Assembly: GCF_010500895.1 (NCBI RefSeq)
Contig: NZ_JAAAWO010000005.1
Span: 248,001-312,000, forward strand
DNA length: 64,000 nt
Reading direction: 5' to 3'
DNA from: Alteromonas genovensis
Lineage (GTDB): Bacteria > Pseudomonadota > Gammaproteobacteria > Enterobacterales > Alteromonadaceae
A program made the position numbers and the translations under genes. This document shows, in pieces, positions 28,170 through 37,289 of the stretch. Each line of letters starts with the position of its first letter. Position 1 is the first letter of the stretch. The notes under the pieces are model-generated. The model had not been told where the DNA came from. It was given only the letters and a program-made list of their open reading frames with translations, and ran no database searches.

Positions 28170-29048
28170 CTAATTTCTTTGCCTTATCACCAACAATATT
28201 CCGCCTAAGGTAGCAAGTGACGCCACTATGATAGTGATGTTAAGTGATTCTTTTAAAATAGCCCACCCCATAAATGTTGCAATGATAGGGACACTTAATT
28301 GAACAGTAGCGGCGGTGGTAGATTTTATTGAGGGTAAGGACGCATACCAAATAGCGTAACCTGCGCCAGATGCGAGCATGCCTGATGCAAGCGCGTATAA
28401 GCTGCCTGTGGGATCTATATTGATTTTAGCTCCCGTTAGAAGCACAACTGCAGCAAGAGGCACACAAAGCGCTGAAGCTATCACAAAATTCCCTGCACTT
28501 GCTACTATTGGTGACATTGCGCTTTTTCCAATCAAAGAATACGCTCCCCATGCAAACCCAGCTAGTATCATTAAGATAGCGGAAAGCATTGAGGGCGCGC
28601 TGCTACTTGGCAGCAGCAATATGACTAAACCGATTATTGCAAAGGAAAAGCCAAGCCACTGTGACAATGTAAACCTCTCCCCTTTAATAAGACCTACTGC
28701 GATCATAGTTACTTGAACTGTACCAAAAAGTAACAGTGCCCCTGTTCCTGTTGCCATTGAAATATAGGCAAATGAAAAACACAGTGCATAAACAAATAAC
28801 GCGATGCCTCCAGCAACACTCGCATTTTGCTTCATCATAGCGATGAGCCTTTCTGACTCTTGCGACCGTGATTGAGAAACATAGAACACTATTGAAAGAA
28901 CAAGAAGACTAACTGCGCCACTTAACAGCCGGATAATGGTAAAAGAGCTGGGATCAATATTCGTATTAACTAACGCCATACGGCACAGCAATGAATTTGC
29001 AGCAAAGGCGACCATCGCGGCAATAACGAGCAGCACCGATTTAAACAA
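28170..29048 (-). CDS. DMT-superfamily permease (EamA family)
   Basis: 292 aa with about ten membrane helices in two EamA repeats; the second repeat shows GFAWGAYSLIGK and the conserved proline-containing SVPIIATFMGW helix ends. This family exports or imports small metabolites; the substrate cannot be inferred here. It stands alone, 294 bp from the GGDEF-EAL gene, and that gap shows no gene. Confidence 0.88.
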   Translation of the reverse strand: MFKSVLLVIAAMVAFAANSLLCRMALVNTNIDPSSFTIIRLLSGAVSLLVLSIVFYVSQSRSQESERLIAMMKQNASVAGGIALFVYALCFSFAYISMATGTGALLLFGTVQVTMIAVGLIKGERFTLSQWLGFSFAIIGLVILLLPSSSAPSMLSAILMILAGFAWGAYSLIGKSAMSPIVASAGNFVIASALCVPLAAVVLLTGAKINIDPTGSLYALASGMLASGAGYAIWYASLPSIKSTTAATVQLSVPIIATFMGWAILKESLNITIIVASLATLGGILLVIRQRN

Positions 29049-29130
29049 AATACACTCTCCGTAAAGGCAGTCTCAGTGAATGCCTATTCATTAATTACTA
29101 GTGCCGCAGACACTACTCTTATCGCCATTT

Positions 29131-29164
29131 AAAAACAAAAAGAGGACCATGACAGGTCCTCTTT
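29131..29164 (-). terminator. Rho-independent terminator of dapA-bamC-purC
   Basis: AAAGAGGACC (29139-29148) pairs perfectly with GGTCCTCTTT (29155-29164). On the minus strand it is followed by TTTTGTTTTT, a strong tail. Confidence 0.9.
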
Positions 29165-29180
29165 GCTGAATTATATGACG

Positions 29181-29212
29181 ATAAGCTACTACAACTATAA
29201 GCTACTACAAAG
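29181..29212. repeat. 16-bp tandem duplication at the purC stop
   Basis: ATAAGCTACTACAACT is followed directly by ATAAGCTACTACAAAG. The second copy holds the purC stop codon, which becomes a double TAG TAG on the minus strand. Confidence 0.8.
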
Positions 29213-29918
29213 ATAATCCCAAACGCTCGGCCACTTCGATGTAGGTTTCTACTACCGAGCCTAAGCCTTGTCTGAATCTGTCTTTATCCATTTTTTTGCG
29301 GGTTTCTTTGTCCCACAAACGGCAGCCATCAGGCGTAAACTCATCACCCAAGACAATGTTACCGTCGCTGTCCACACCAAACTCGAGTTTGTAGTCTACT
29401 AACAGCATGCCGGCGTTATCAAACAATGCCTTAAGCACGTTGTTAACTTTGAATGTGAGAGCTTTCATTTCGCTAATCTGCGACTGCGTAGCCCAACCAA
29501 AAGAAATGATATGAAAGTCATTTACCATTGGGTCGTGGAGCGCATCATCTTTTAGGAAAAACTCAAAAATGGGTGGGTTAAGCGTTTGGCCTTCTTCAAC
29601 GCCAAGTCGGCGCACAAGAGAGCCCGCTGAGAGGTTTCTCACGACGCATTCAACCGGAATCATATCGAGTTTTTTGACCAGCGATTCGGTATCAGATACA
29701 AGGGCTTCTACTTGCGTAGCAATGCCAGCATCCTCAAGCTTATTCATAATAAAATGATTAAACTTGTTGTTCACTTCGCCTTTGCGGTCAAGCTGCTCAA
29801 TTTTTTCACCGTCAAACGCTGATGTATCGTTTCGAAAGTGCAATATCAGCTTTTCGCTGTCATCGGTGTAATAAACCGTTTTTGCTTTACCGCGGTAAAG
29901 CTCGTCGCGTTTTTCCAT
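29205..29918 (-). CDS. purC: SAICAR synthase
   Basis: 237 aa, the same length as E. coli PurC. It joins CAIR and aspartate with ATP in purine synthesis. Visible marks are [14 protein letters not shown] at the start, [12 protein letters not shown], the substrate loop [15 protein letters not shown] (here IPVECVVRN) and [21 protein letters not shown] in segments. It ends the dapA-bamC-purC group, 12 nt after bamC, the E. coli order. Confidence 0.98.
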   Translation of the reverse strand: MEKRDELYRGKAKTVYYTDDSEKLILHFRNDTSAFDGEKIEQLDRKGEVNNKFNHFIMNKLEDAGIATQVEALVSDTESLVKKLDMIPVECVVRNLSAGSLVRRLGVEEGQTLNPPIFEFFLKDDALHDPMVNDFHIISFGWATQSQISEMKALTFKVNNVLKALFDNAGMLLVDYKLEFGVDSDGNIVLGDEFTPDGCRLWDKETRKKMDKDRFRQGLGSVVETYIEVAERLGLSL

Positions 29919-29930
29919 TCTCAGTCTCAG

Positions 29931-31034
29931 TTATATATCAAGATTATCTTCTGACATGACCTCAGCAAATGCATCGTAAAGGTCGGAAACCTGATTGGCT
30001 TCAAACGGGGTACTCTCATTATCCATAAAGGTTACGGACGTTCTCGAGTCACCTGCTTTTGCCACTTTCAAACGATAATCACCCTTTTCGAGTAACTTAT
30101 CATCGCTTGAAAATAAATCATTCCACCAGTCGCCTTCTGGACCGCTATAGGTTACAAACAGCAGACCGTTAGATTTGTCTAAGTCTTTGACGTTAAAACC
30201 AAGTTTGCGCAATACAAGTAACATACGTGGCCACACAATATCGTATTGAGACTCAACCACGTAAGCAGGCTCGCCATCGGCGTTAAAGCCCATTTCGGTT
30301 TGAATACCCTTGCGAATGCGCGCTATACGACGGGTCTGTTCTAAGCGAATTTGATATTCGTAATGGCCAACAACTTGGTTAAGAACACTCACTTCTTCAC
30401 GGCGTTCATCTAACTCAGTCACCTGTGCTGTAACGTCATTACCGATAGACTTCATATAGTCTTTTAGGTCTACGCTAAGTGCAGCGCTTCGCCCGTGTGG
30501 TTTAACGCTCAGGTTAAACTCGAACCTACGACCGATTTCGCTTTCGTCATCAACGATGCTGTACCAAGGTCCATCTACATCTTCCTTCACTACCATCCAG
30601 TCGGTGATAAGTACACGCGCCTCAGGGTCGAATGAATCAACGCCGATGCCGTTTTCATCAAGGTAGCTCAGTAATGAATTCCAAATAGCTTCACTTAATG
30701 GTTGACTGTCATCAACTTGGTCAAACCAAATCGTAGCGGTACTGGTTCCCTCTTCAACGTGAGAGCCCGTCACTAGCGGTAGAACCAACGCAGGTGATTG
30801 CACTGGCAATGTTTGACCTACTAGATCTTCGTTAGCACCCTCGCCTAGTTCAGGAAGCGCAAACTCACGAGAAAAAGCCGGTTTGTCTAAATCGGATGGT
30901 ATTTTGAGTTCTTCTTGTTTTTCCGTTTCTAGATATTTGTAACTGCCTGACGCAGTCTTTCTATCTATTTGGCTTGTACAACCCGCAAGTGCAACAATTG
31001 CTACTGAACTTGCTATAGCCAGCGTTTTATTCAT
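29931..31034 (-). CDS. bamC: BamC, outer-membrane assembly lipoprotein
   Basis: 367 aa lipoprotein with signal peptide and lipobox LAGC (C19), then the unstructured DRKTASGSYKYLE segment that contacts BamD, and two helix-grip domains (about residues 100-215 and 240-355). It is part of the BAM complex that inserts beta-barrel proteins in the outer membrane. It lies between dapA and purC as in E. coli. Divergence from E. coli is considerable, but the N-terminal segment and context are decisive. Confidence 0.93.
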   Translation of the reverse strand: MNKTLAIASSVAIVALAGCTSQIDRKTASGSYKYLETEKQEELKIPSDLDKPAFSREFALPELGEGANEDLVGQTLPVQSPALVLPLVTGSHVEEGTSTATIWFDQVDDSQPLSEAIWNSLLSYLDENGIGVDSFDPEARVLITDWMVVKEDVDGPWYSIVDDESEIGRRFEFNLSVKPHGRSAALSVDLKDYMKSIGNDVTAQVTELDERREEVSVLNQVVGHYEYQIRLEQTRRIARIRKGIQTEMGFNADGEPAYVVESQYDIVWPRMLLVLRKLGFNVKDLDKSNGLLFVTYSGPEGDWWNDLFSSDDKLLEKGDYRLKVAKAGDSRTSVTFMDNESTPFEANQVSDLYDAFAEVMSEDNLDI

Positions 31035-31047
31035 CTGTGTTCCTTAA

Positions 31048-31932
31048 TTAACCAGAAATCAATGCGTATTTTTGTAATAGTTCTTCGATACGTTTTTGGC
31101 TTGATAGTTCCGGCAATACCATTGGTAAACGCATAACTGCGCTTTCCACCATGCCCATTTTGTATAATGCCCACTTAGGCATGACAGGGTTTGGCTCGAT
31201 AAACAGTTCGCTGTGAAGCAGTTCGATTGTTTTATCAATGTCACGGCATTTATCGAAATCTTTATTAAGCGCAGCCTCACACATTTGTGAAATAGCCTTA
31301 GGTGTAATGTTGGCGGTTACGGAAATAACGCCGTGCCCACCTTCACACATAAATTGACTGCTCGTGCCATCGTCACCACTTAAAATAACAAAATCTGAGG
31401 GAACTAAAGGCAGAGTTTCTTTTAAGCGAGATATATCGCCTGTGGCATCTTTCAAGCCCACGATATTTTTGTGTACGGCAAGTTCAGCGACAGTTTCAGG
31501 CAACATATCGGCAACCGTTCTGCCTGGCACATTATAGAGAATAACGGGCTGTTCGCTCGCATCGGCAATCGCATTGAAATGCGCCACCATGCCCCTTTGT
31601 TGAGGTTTGTTATAATACGGAACCACACTTAAGAAGCCGTCAACACCGACTGCGCCAAGTTGTTCTGTAAGAAAAATAGCTTCTGCGGTGGAGTTTGCTC
31701 CGCTTCCAGCAATAATGGGGATAGCACCAGACGCCATCGCTACCGTTTCTTTAACCACATTTACGTGTTCGTCAAAGGGAAGTGTCGCTGATTCACCGGT
31801 TGTTCCAACTGAAACAATCCCGTGGGTTCCTTGTTCTATATGAAACTTAATGAGTTTCTCTAAAGACTTATAATCTATATCGCCATTTTCGAACATGGGT
31901 GTGACGAGTGCGACGTAACTACCAGTAAACAT
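31048..31932 (-). CDS. dapA: 4-hydroxy-tetrahydrodipicolinate synthase
   Basis: 294 aa (E. coli 292). It condenses pyruvate and aspartate semialdehyde, the first step of lysine and diaminopimelate synthesis. The Schiff-base lysine is K161 (VGLKDATGD) and Y133 lies in ILYNVPGRT; GTTGESATL is intact. Two inverted repeats lie upstream (ATGTG/CACAT at 31947-31960 and GCGCAA/TTGCGC at 31976-31997), but I do not see a lysine riboswitch in the 169-bp gap. Confidence 0.98.
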   Translation of the reverse strand: MFTGSYVALVTPMFENGDIDYKSLEKLIKFHIEQGTHGIVSVGTTGESATLPFDEHVNVVKETVAMASGAIPIIAGSGANSTAEAIFLTEQLGAVGVDGFLSVVPYYNKPQQRGMVAHFNAIADASEQPVILYNVPGRTVADMLPETVAELAVHKNIVGLKDATGDISRLKETLPLVPSDFVILSGDDGTSSQFMCEGGHGVISVTANITPKAISQMCEAALNKDFDKCRDIDKTIELLHSELFIEPNPVMPKWALYKMGMVESAVMRLPMVLPELSSQKRIEELLQKYALISG

Positions 31933-32101
31933 AATCTCTCCGCAAAATGTGAGCGCACATGTTAATTATCTCAGTGCGCAAACACAAGCAGTTGCGCGGG
32001 TAAATAGACAAGAATTTGACAATAACTTATGCAATGACGCCAAAAAGGCACTAACTTAACAAAAAACTCTATGCTAACATCCCGCCATTGCTAGGTTTAA
32101 A

Positions 32102-32668
32102 GTGAATTTGATGTCTAAACACCAACTAATCGTTACACTTTTAGGTACAGATAAGAGCGGCATTCTAAGCGAAATAGCCACCGCAGTTTCGCAGGCCCAG
32201 TGCAATATTCTCGATAGTCGACAAGCAGTCTATGGGAGGGAGTTTTCTCTCACTATGATTATTGAGGGAAGCCAAAGCGCCATCACAAAGGCTGAATGCA
32301 CCTTACCCGCGGTTATCCAACGTCTAGATTTGTTATCGATGATGAAGCGGACAAGTCACCACGAAAAACAAAATCTTGCTAATCTGCTCAATGTTGAATT
32401 TAGTGGCCAAGACGCGGCGGGACTCATTCAGTCGGTTACTGGCTTTTTTGCCGATCGCGATGCCATCATTAGTGCGTTTAGGCAGCGAACGTACCAAGAG
32501 TCAGACCATAACGTTATGCAGTGTAAATTTGTGGTGTCTATTCCCACATCAGAAAGCTTTGAACAACTAGAATCTGATCTAATGACCCTATTTGCTTCGT
32601 TAAATGTTACGGGCAAAGTGGTAGACAAACAGAAAAAGGATCCTAATGAAAACACTACAAGCTGGTGA
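32102..32668 (+). CDS. gcvR: GcvR, glycine cleavage system regulator
   Basis: 188 aa with two ACT domains (about residues 6-80 and 90-175), the structure of E. coli GcvR (190 aa), which represses gcv by binding GcvA in response to glycine. The start is GTG at 32102 with AGG six bases upstream; the ATG at 32111 is an alternative. It is divergent from dapA and overlaps bcp by 23 nt, both as in E. coli. Confidence 0.93.
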   Translation: MNLMSKHQLIVTLLGTDKSGILSEIATAVSQAQCNILDSRQAVYGREFSLTMIIEGSQSAITKAECTLPAVIQRLDLLSMMKRTSHHEKQNLANLLNVEFSGQDAAGLIQSVTGFFADRDAIISAFRQRTYQESDHNVMQCKFVVSIPTSESFEQLESDLMTLFASLNVTGKVVDKQKKDPNENTTSW

Positions 32669-33113
32669 TAAAGCACCACAGTTCTCTCTTTTAGACCAAA
32701 ATGGCGAAACCGTTGCATTGACTGACTTCGCAGGTAAAAAGGTCTTGGTTTATTTTTATCCAAAAGCGATGACGCCAGGATGCACGGTGCAGGCTCAAGG
32801 ACTTCGTGATATCCAAAGCGAACTTGAAGCGAAAAACGTTGTGGTATTAGGTATTAGTCCTGATGCAGTAAAACGCCTGCCGAAATTTATCGAGAAAGAG
32901 AGTCTGAACTTCACCTTATTATCGGACGAAGATCACGCTGTGGCAGATGATTTTGGAGTGTGGGGTCTTAAGAAATTTATGGGCAAAGAATACGACGGCA
33001 TACATAGATTAACGTTTTTAATCAATGAAGAAGGTACAGTTGAACACGTCTTCAATAAATTCAAAACGAAAGACCACCATATCGTGGTGCTAGACTACTT
33101 AAACAATGGCTAA
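32646..33113 (+). CDS. bcp: Bcp-type thiol peroxidase, single-cysteine variant
   Basis: 155 aa peroxiredoxin. The peroxidatic cysteine is C46 in YPKAMTPGCTVQ. In E. coli Bcp the resolving cysteine lies four residues later (CTVQAC); here that position is Gln (CTVQAQ), and C46 is the only cysteine in the protein, so it must work as a 1-Cys peroxiredoxin with an external thiol. Otherwise it is very close to E. coli (NFTLLSDEDH, FGVWGLKKFMGK). It overlaps gcvR by 23 nt. Confidence 0.96.
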   Translation: MKTLQAGDKAPQFSLLDQNGETVALTDFAGKKVLVYFYPKAMTPGCTVQAQGLRDIQSELEAKNVVVLGISPDAVKRLPKFIEKESLNFTLLSDEDHAVADDFGVWGLKKFMGKEYDGIHRLTFLINEEGTVEHVFNKFKTKDHHIVVLDYLNNG

Positions 33114-33204
33114 TTGCTTACAGCGAAAGCCCGTAGTGTAAAACAAGAGGAATGCGGCGAATTTAAAACTCGCCTGTTTCGAATGTTAAATCGCCAAAAT
33201 GAAG

Positions 33205-33231
33205 AAGCCCCTTAATTCAGGGGCTTTTTTT
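33205..33231 (+). terminator. Terminator between bcp and perM
   Basis: AAGCCCC (33205-33211) pairs with GGGGCTT (33220-33226), followed by a T7 run. It lies between convergent genes and ends gcvR-bcp. Confidence 0.88.
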
Positions 33232-33248
33232 GTACCAGTGCTTCTCTT

Positions 33249-34322
33249 TTATGCGACTTCTGGCGTCTCTTTTACGGGGTTACTGGACCACGCGGTTATC
33301 ACTGCCTTGACTAGGGTTGCAAGTGGAATTGCAAAAAACACGCCCCAGAACCCCCACAAACCGCCGAATACCAAAACAGCAATAATGATGTAAAGGGGGT
33401 GCAAACTCACTGCTTCAGAGAACAAAAGTGGCACCAGTAGATTGCCATCTAAGCCTTGTATAACGCCGTAAGCTAGCATGAGATACCAAAACTCAGGGCT
33501 AATGCCCCACTGAAACATAGCAACAATGGCGACCGGTATGGTAACCACTGCAGCGCCGATGTAAGGAATTAACACAGAAAGCCCCACAAGAACGCCTAAC
33601 AAGATAGCGTAACGCAAATCCATTAGAACAAACGTCGCGCAGCTAATCACACCTACGATGACAATCTCAATGACCTTACCCCGAATATAATTGGCAATTT
33701 GAGAGTTCATTTCGTGACCTACCTGGGTAATTAGCCGCCGCTCTTTTGGAAGCAATCGAGAGATGCTGTCTAAAAAGAACATTTTGTCTTTTAACATGAA
33801 AAATATCATTAGGGGTACAAGCACCATGTAAACCAGTAGTGCAGCCACATTAGCAATGTTGCTAAACGACACGGAAATAAGCGTTTCTCCCACTTCAACT
33901 AGCTTGTCGTTTAACCCTTCCATCATTTGATGAATTTGGTAAACCTGAACGTAGTCAGGATATTTGTCTGGTAATGTTAAAATCCACTCTTGGGCTTTTT
34001 GCCAGATAAGTGGCGTCTCCTGGATAAGGTTAACACTTTGTTTAGAAATAATAGGTACAAGGCCTATTAGCGTAAGAATAGTGATCGTAATAAACCCAAG
34101 AAGCACAACGCCGCATGCTATCCCCCTTCCTACTCCCAACTTTATTAATCTGGTCACAGGCCAGTCGAGAAGATACGCGATAACCGCCGCTACCAAAACA
34201 GGCATGATCAATTCGCCCCACAGCAATAGAACCGCGGTGCTAAGTAAAATTAAGATAAGCAGCATTGCTGCATCGGGATCGGAAAATTTGCGGCGGTACC
34301 ATCGACCAAACACGCTAATCAT
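33249..34322 (-). CDS. perM: PerM/AI-2E family transporter
   Basis: 357 aa with about eight membrane helices. The start VFGRWYRRKFSDPDA matches E. coli PerM (WYRRRFSDPEA), and the C-terminal LVPLLFSEAVSLHP and GGLWGFWGVFFAIPLA are typical of AI-2E transporters. An ATG 11 codons upstream is open; the start at 34322 gives the family N-terminus. The substrate of PerM is not firmly known. Neighbours gcvR-bcp and bepA are as in E. coli. Confidence 0.92.
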   Translation of the reverse strand: MISVFGRWYRRKFSDPDAAMLLILILLSTAVLLLWGELIMPVLVAAVIAYLLDWPVTRLIKLGVGRGIACGVVLLGFITITILTLIGLVPIISKQSVNLIQETPLIWQKAQEWILTLPDKYPDYVQVYQIHQMMEGLNDKLVEVGETLISVSFSNIANVAALLVYMVLVPLMIFFMLKDKMFFLDSISRLLPKERRLITQVGHEMNSQIANYIRGKVIEIVIVGVISCATFVLMDLRYAILLGVLVGLSVLIPYIGAAVVTIPVAIVAMFQWGISPEFWYLMLAYGVIQGLDGNLLVPLLFSEAVSLHPLYIIIAVLVFGGLWGFWGVFFAIPLATLVKAVITAWSSNPVKETPEVA

Positions 34323-34655
34323 ATCAATATCCAGAAAATACAAAGAATAGGACACGCATAATAGTTTATCAGATGGCGAGTTAGCAATAAGTAGTAGATA
34401 AGAATCTTTCTAAATCAAACTGGTATGGCATTACTTGCGTACAAAACTGTAAGTAAATGACTTTCAATCGAAGAAAGCGTTTAAGCTAGACGGTTATCGA
34501 GCAGCTTGTTCTGAATTGCACATGTAGCAATAACGTAAAGCATGGTGCACAATGATAGCCGCAACTATTAGTGAAATATTCTAAGAAAAATGAAACTGTT
34601 TAACCACTTATGGTTCTAACAAAACAGTAAACAACATTGGTACACTTGTAGGTTC
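34323..34655. other. Divergent perM-bepA intergenic region
   Basis: 333 bp with no coding sequence. I see no convincing promoter pair or strong stem; an imperfect TTGCACATG/CATGGTGCACAA inverted repeat lies near 34535-34556. The bepA start has only AGG close to its ATG. Confidence 0.35.
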
Positions 34656-36119
34656 ATGAGAAAAAAATCATCTGCGCCGTTTATTATTCTTTCTTGCGCT
34701 CTTATCCTCAGCTTATCTGCTGTTGCCCAAGATATGAAATACAGCAACAGAAATACGTTACCCGAGATAGGAGTGGTAGCGTCAGACGCCATTTCTCTTG
34801 ACAAAGAGATGATCATTGGCGACGCAGTCATGCGTCAAATGCGCGGCCAAAGTCCAATTATCGCCGATCCTGTATTAGATGAATATTTGCAGGATTTAGG
34901 TAATCGCCTAGTAGTGCATGCAGATAATGCCAAATTCCCCTTCCAATTTTTTTGGGTTAATAACGATGCCATTAACGCATTTGCTTTCTTTGGCGGTCAT
35001 ATTGGTGTTCACGCTGGATTGATGCGACGAGCAGACAATGAGAGTGAACTTGCCTCGGTGCTTGCCCATGAAATATCTCACGTTACCCAGCGTCACATTG
35101 CGCGAAGAATGCAAGCACAAAAGCGGGCTTCCCCGCTGGCCCTAGCCTCACTGATAGGTGGTGTGCTTATTGCAATTGCGAACCCTCAAGCAGGCATGGC
35201 AGCGATGCAGGCAGGTTCGGCAGCCTCAGCGCAGTTGCAAATAGATTATACAAGGTCTAACGAGCAAGAAGCCGACCGAATTGGAATTGCCATGCTAGCC
35301 AGAGCGGGGTTTGATCCCAAAGGTGCGGCGAGCTTTTTCTCGACCATGGCAGAAGAATATAGAATGGTGTCACGACCGCCAGCTAGGTTGTTAACTCACC
35401 CTCTAACTGAAACGCGTATTGCTGACGCTAGAAACCGCGCTAATGACTATCCAAGACGCTATTTGCCGATTAACAAGCAGTTTGAATTAGCAAAGGCGCG
35501 AATAAAGTCACGCTACTCTTTCGATGCAGATTATTCACTCGAATATTATCAGGCCGCCGTTGAGCAACAAGCGCAGCGAAGCAGAGAAGCTTCTCTGTAT
35601 GGGCTCACTCTGGCTTATATGCGAAACGAAGAGAACAAGAAAGCCCAGAAGATTTTAGACGAGCTTTTGGAAAAAGACCCAACCAACCTTTTCTATCTCG
35701 ATGCAGCAACGGACATATATATCGCCCTTGGCGAACCGTTAAAAGCGGTAGAAATGCTCAAGCCTCACGTTACGCATAACCCGCGAAACCAAGTGTTGGC
35801 GCTGAATCAAGCGAATGCACTTATAAGCGCCCAAAAATACGACGATGCTATTATACTGCTTAAAGACTTCTTGCTAGTAAAGAAAGATTATCAGGTGGCT
35901 TATCAAATGATGAGCGAAGCATATCAAAAAGCGAAACGCTTCTCTCAGATGCATCAAAGTAAAGCGGAAGTGTATGCGCTTTATGGAGCCTACAACAGAG
36001 CAGTAGATGAACTGCAATATGCCTACAATTTTGCCGGCGACAATCATTTACAAAAGCAACGCATACGAGCTCGCATTAAGCAGTTTAGAGATCAAGAGGA
36101 CCGATTAGAGCGGCTTTAA
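34656..36119 (+). CDS. bepA: BepA-type periplasmic metalloprotease/chaperone
   Basis: 487 aa, the same length as E. coli BepA (YfgC). The signal peptide (about residues 1-24) ends at SAVAQ. The M48 zinc site is HEISH (138-142), and the E-x-x-x-D element EQEAD lies at 203-207. A C-terminal half of TPR repeats (about 300-480) follows. BepA degrades or assists stalled outer-membrane LptD and other barrel proteins. It is followed by a TlpA-like gene in convergent orientation only 8 nt away and by the yfgD-like gene. Confidence 0.95.
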   Translation: MRKKSSAPFIILSCALILSLSAVAQDMKYSNRNTLPEIGVVASDAISLDKEMIIGDAVMRQMRGQSPIIADPVLDEYLQDLGNRLVVHADNAKFPFQFFWVNNDAINAFAFFGGHIGVHAGLMRRADNESELASVLAHEISHVTQRHIARRMQAQKRASPLALASLIGGVLIAIANPQAGMAAMQAGSAASAQLQIDYTRSNEQEADRIGIAMLARAGFDPKGAASFFSTMAEEYRMVSRPPARLLTHPLTETRIADARNRANDYPRRYLPINKQFELAKARIKSRYSFDADYSLEYYQAAVEQQAQRSREASLYGLTLAYMRNEENKKAQKILDELLEKDPTNLFYLDAATDIYIALGEPLKAVEMLKPHVTHNPRNQVLALNQANALISAQKYDDAIILLKDFLLVKKDYQVAYQMMSEAYQKAKRFSQMHQSKAEVYALYGAYNRAVDELQYAYNFAGDNHLQKQRIRARIKQFRDQEDRLERL

Positions 36120-36127
36120 TTACGAAC

Positions 36128-36715
36128 CTATGCGGCTTTATTGGCCGCAGTCTTCAACTGTTGAATTCGCTCTCGCAACTCTTGCTCTGATACTTCACCC
36201 ATGATGGTATCGACGACTTTTCCCTCTGGGCCTACTATGAATGTTGCTGGTAGATACGGTGGCTTCTCCATGGGAAGCACTGTATTTTCAGATGCAAAAA
36301 TAATAGGCACTTCAATGGTGTATTTATTTGCCATTTCAGTAATCTGTGTGGATGTTTGCCTATCGTAGTTTATCGCAAAAATTAACGTGTCCTCAGGCAG
36401 GTTTTTACTAAACGCGTTTAGCTCGGGCATTTCGCGTAAGCACGGCGCACACCAGGGCGCAAAGTAATTGATTACGGTCCACTGCCCTTGTAATTCGCTC
36501 CATTGGTAACCTTGGCCACTCACTGTTTCGAAATCACTGCGCTGCGACTGATAAGTGAAAATACCAGCACCTAGCGCGAGTAGCGTTACCACAACGAAGC
36601 CTAATGCTTTTACGCTAAACGCTTTTGTTTTCGTTCCTGTTTTTGTATTTCTTTTTGTATCTTTTTTTGAATTAAAGGCTTGTGCTGCTTGGATTGGCTT
36701 AAATTTGTTGGCCAT
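36128..36715 (-). CDS. TlpA-like membrane-anchored thioredoxin
   Basis: 195 aa. A basic N-terminus is followed by one membrane helix (about residues 38-56) and a thioredoxin fold facing the periplasm. The redox centre is WCAPC (C89, C92) and the cis-proline lies in PYLPATFIVG. This is a TlpA/ResA-type thiol reductase, possibly for cytochrome maturation or periplasmic disulfide reduction. The frame is open 50 codons further upstream, but that stretch is not thioredoxin-like and would overlap the divergent gene's leader; MANKFKP at 36715 is chosen. Confidence 0.88.
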   Translation of the reverse strand: MANKFKPIQAAQAFNSKKDTKRNTKTGTKTKAFSVKALGFVVVTLLALGAGIFTYQSQRSDFETVSGQGYQWSELQGQWTVINYFAPWCAPCLREMPELNAFSKNLPEDTLIFAINYDRQTSTQITEMANKYTIEVPIIFASENTVLPMEKPPYLPATFIVGPEGKVVDTIMGEVSEQELRERIQQLKTAANKAA

Positions 36716-36935
36716 ACGTGTTTTCCGTAAATTCTTCGTCAATATGGGTGCGAGCAATATGTTTTCGTTTCTAATTCTTCGGTGCTTTTCAGAGTCTACA
36801 GGCACTGTTAAGGGTTTAAAGTAGTACGAAACCTGAATGGCGTTCAACATTTTTCGCCTTCTCACTGATTATTGCTTGAAAACAAAAATCAAAAGCGCAA
36901 TAGTCTGCGCAAAATATCAAAGTAAGGCTTTATTC

Positions 36936-37289
36936 ATGACTCAAGTTACTATCATCCACAATCCGCGCTGTTCTAAAAGCAGACAAACCTTGGCATTGCT
37001 AGAAGAAAATGGCATTACGCCCAACGTTATTGAATATTTGAAAACTCCGCTGAGCCTTGATGAAATCACATCAATATTTAAAAAACTTAACGTTGAATCG
37101 GTTCGCCACATGATGCGTACCAAGGAAACAGAATACAAAGAAGCAAAATTGATGAATGCGGACGTCGACGACCATGCTTTATTACAGGCAATGGTTACTA
37201 CACCTAAATTAATTGAGCGCCCTATTGTGATAAACGGAGACCACGCTCGCATTGGTCGTCCACCTGAAAATGTATTGGAAATAGTATAG
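36936..37289 (+). CDS. yfgD: ArsC-family reductase, YfgD-like
   Basis: 117 aa. The ArsC signature HNPRCSKSRQTL (His8, Cys12, Arg16) is followed by IERPIV with a conserved Arg. Members are glutaredoxin-dependent arsenate reductases; the position next to bepA and a WrbA gene matches E. coli yfgD, whose role in arsenate reduction is not proven. The frame is open 33 codons upstream; the ATG at 36936 starts the fold and has AAGG in range. One-base overlap with the next gene. Confidence 0.92.
   Translation: MTQVTIIHNPRCSKSRQTLALLEENGITPNVIEYLKTPLSLDEITSIFKKLNVESVRHMMRTKETEYKEAKLMNADVDDHALLQAMVTTPKLIERPIVINGDHARIGRPPENVLEIV

Noticed and set aside
18711-29048. Genomic island or prophage in the regulator-rich stretch
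   Set aside because: No integrase, tRNA attachment site, phage genes or obvious change in composition; only a less conserved gene set.
32016-32021. Perfect TTGACA as promoter of gcvR
   Set aside because: No acceptable -10 hexamer lies 15-19 bp downstream on the plus strand.
31933-32101. Lysine riboswitch upstream of dapA
   Set aside because: The 169-bp gap lacks the length and conserved core; only two short inverted repeats are seen.
33964-34350. 128-codon open frame opposite perM
   Set aside because: Composition is that of a shadow frame of a membrane protein gene; no recognisable domain.
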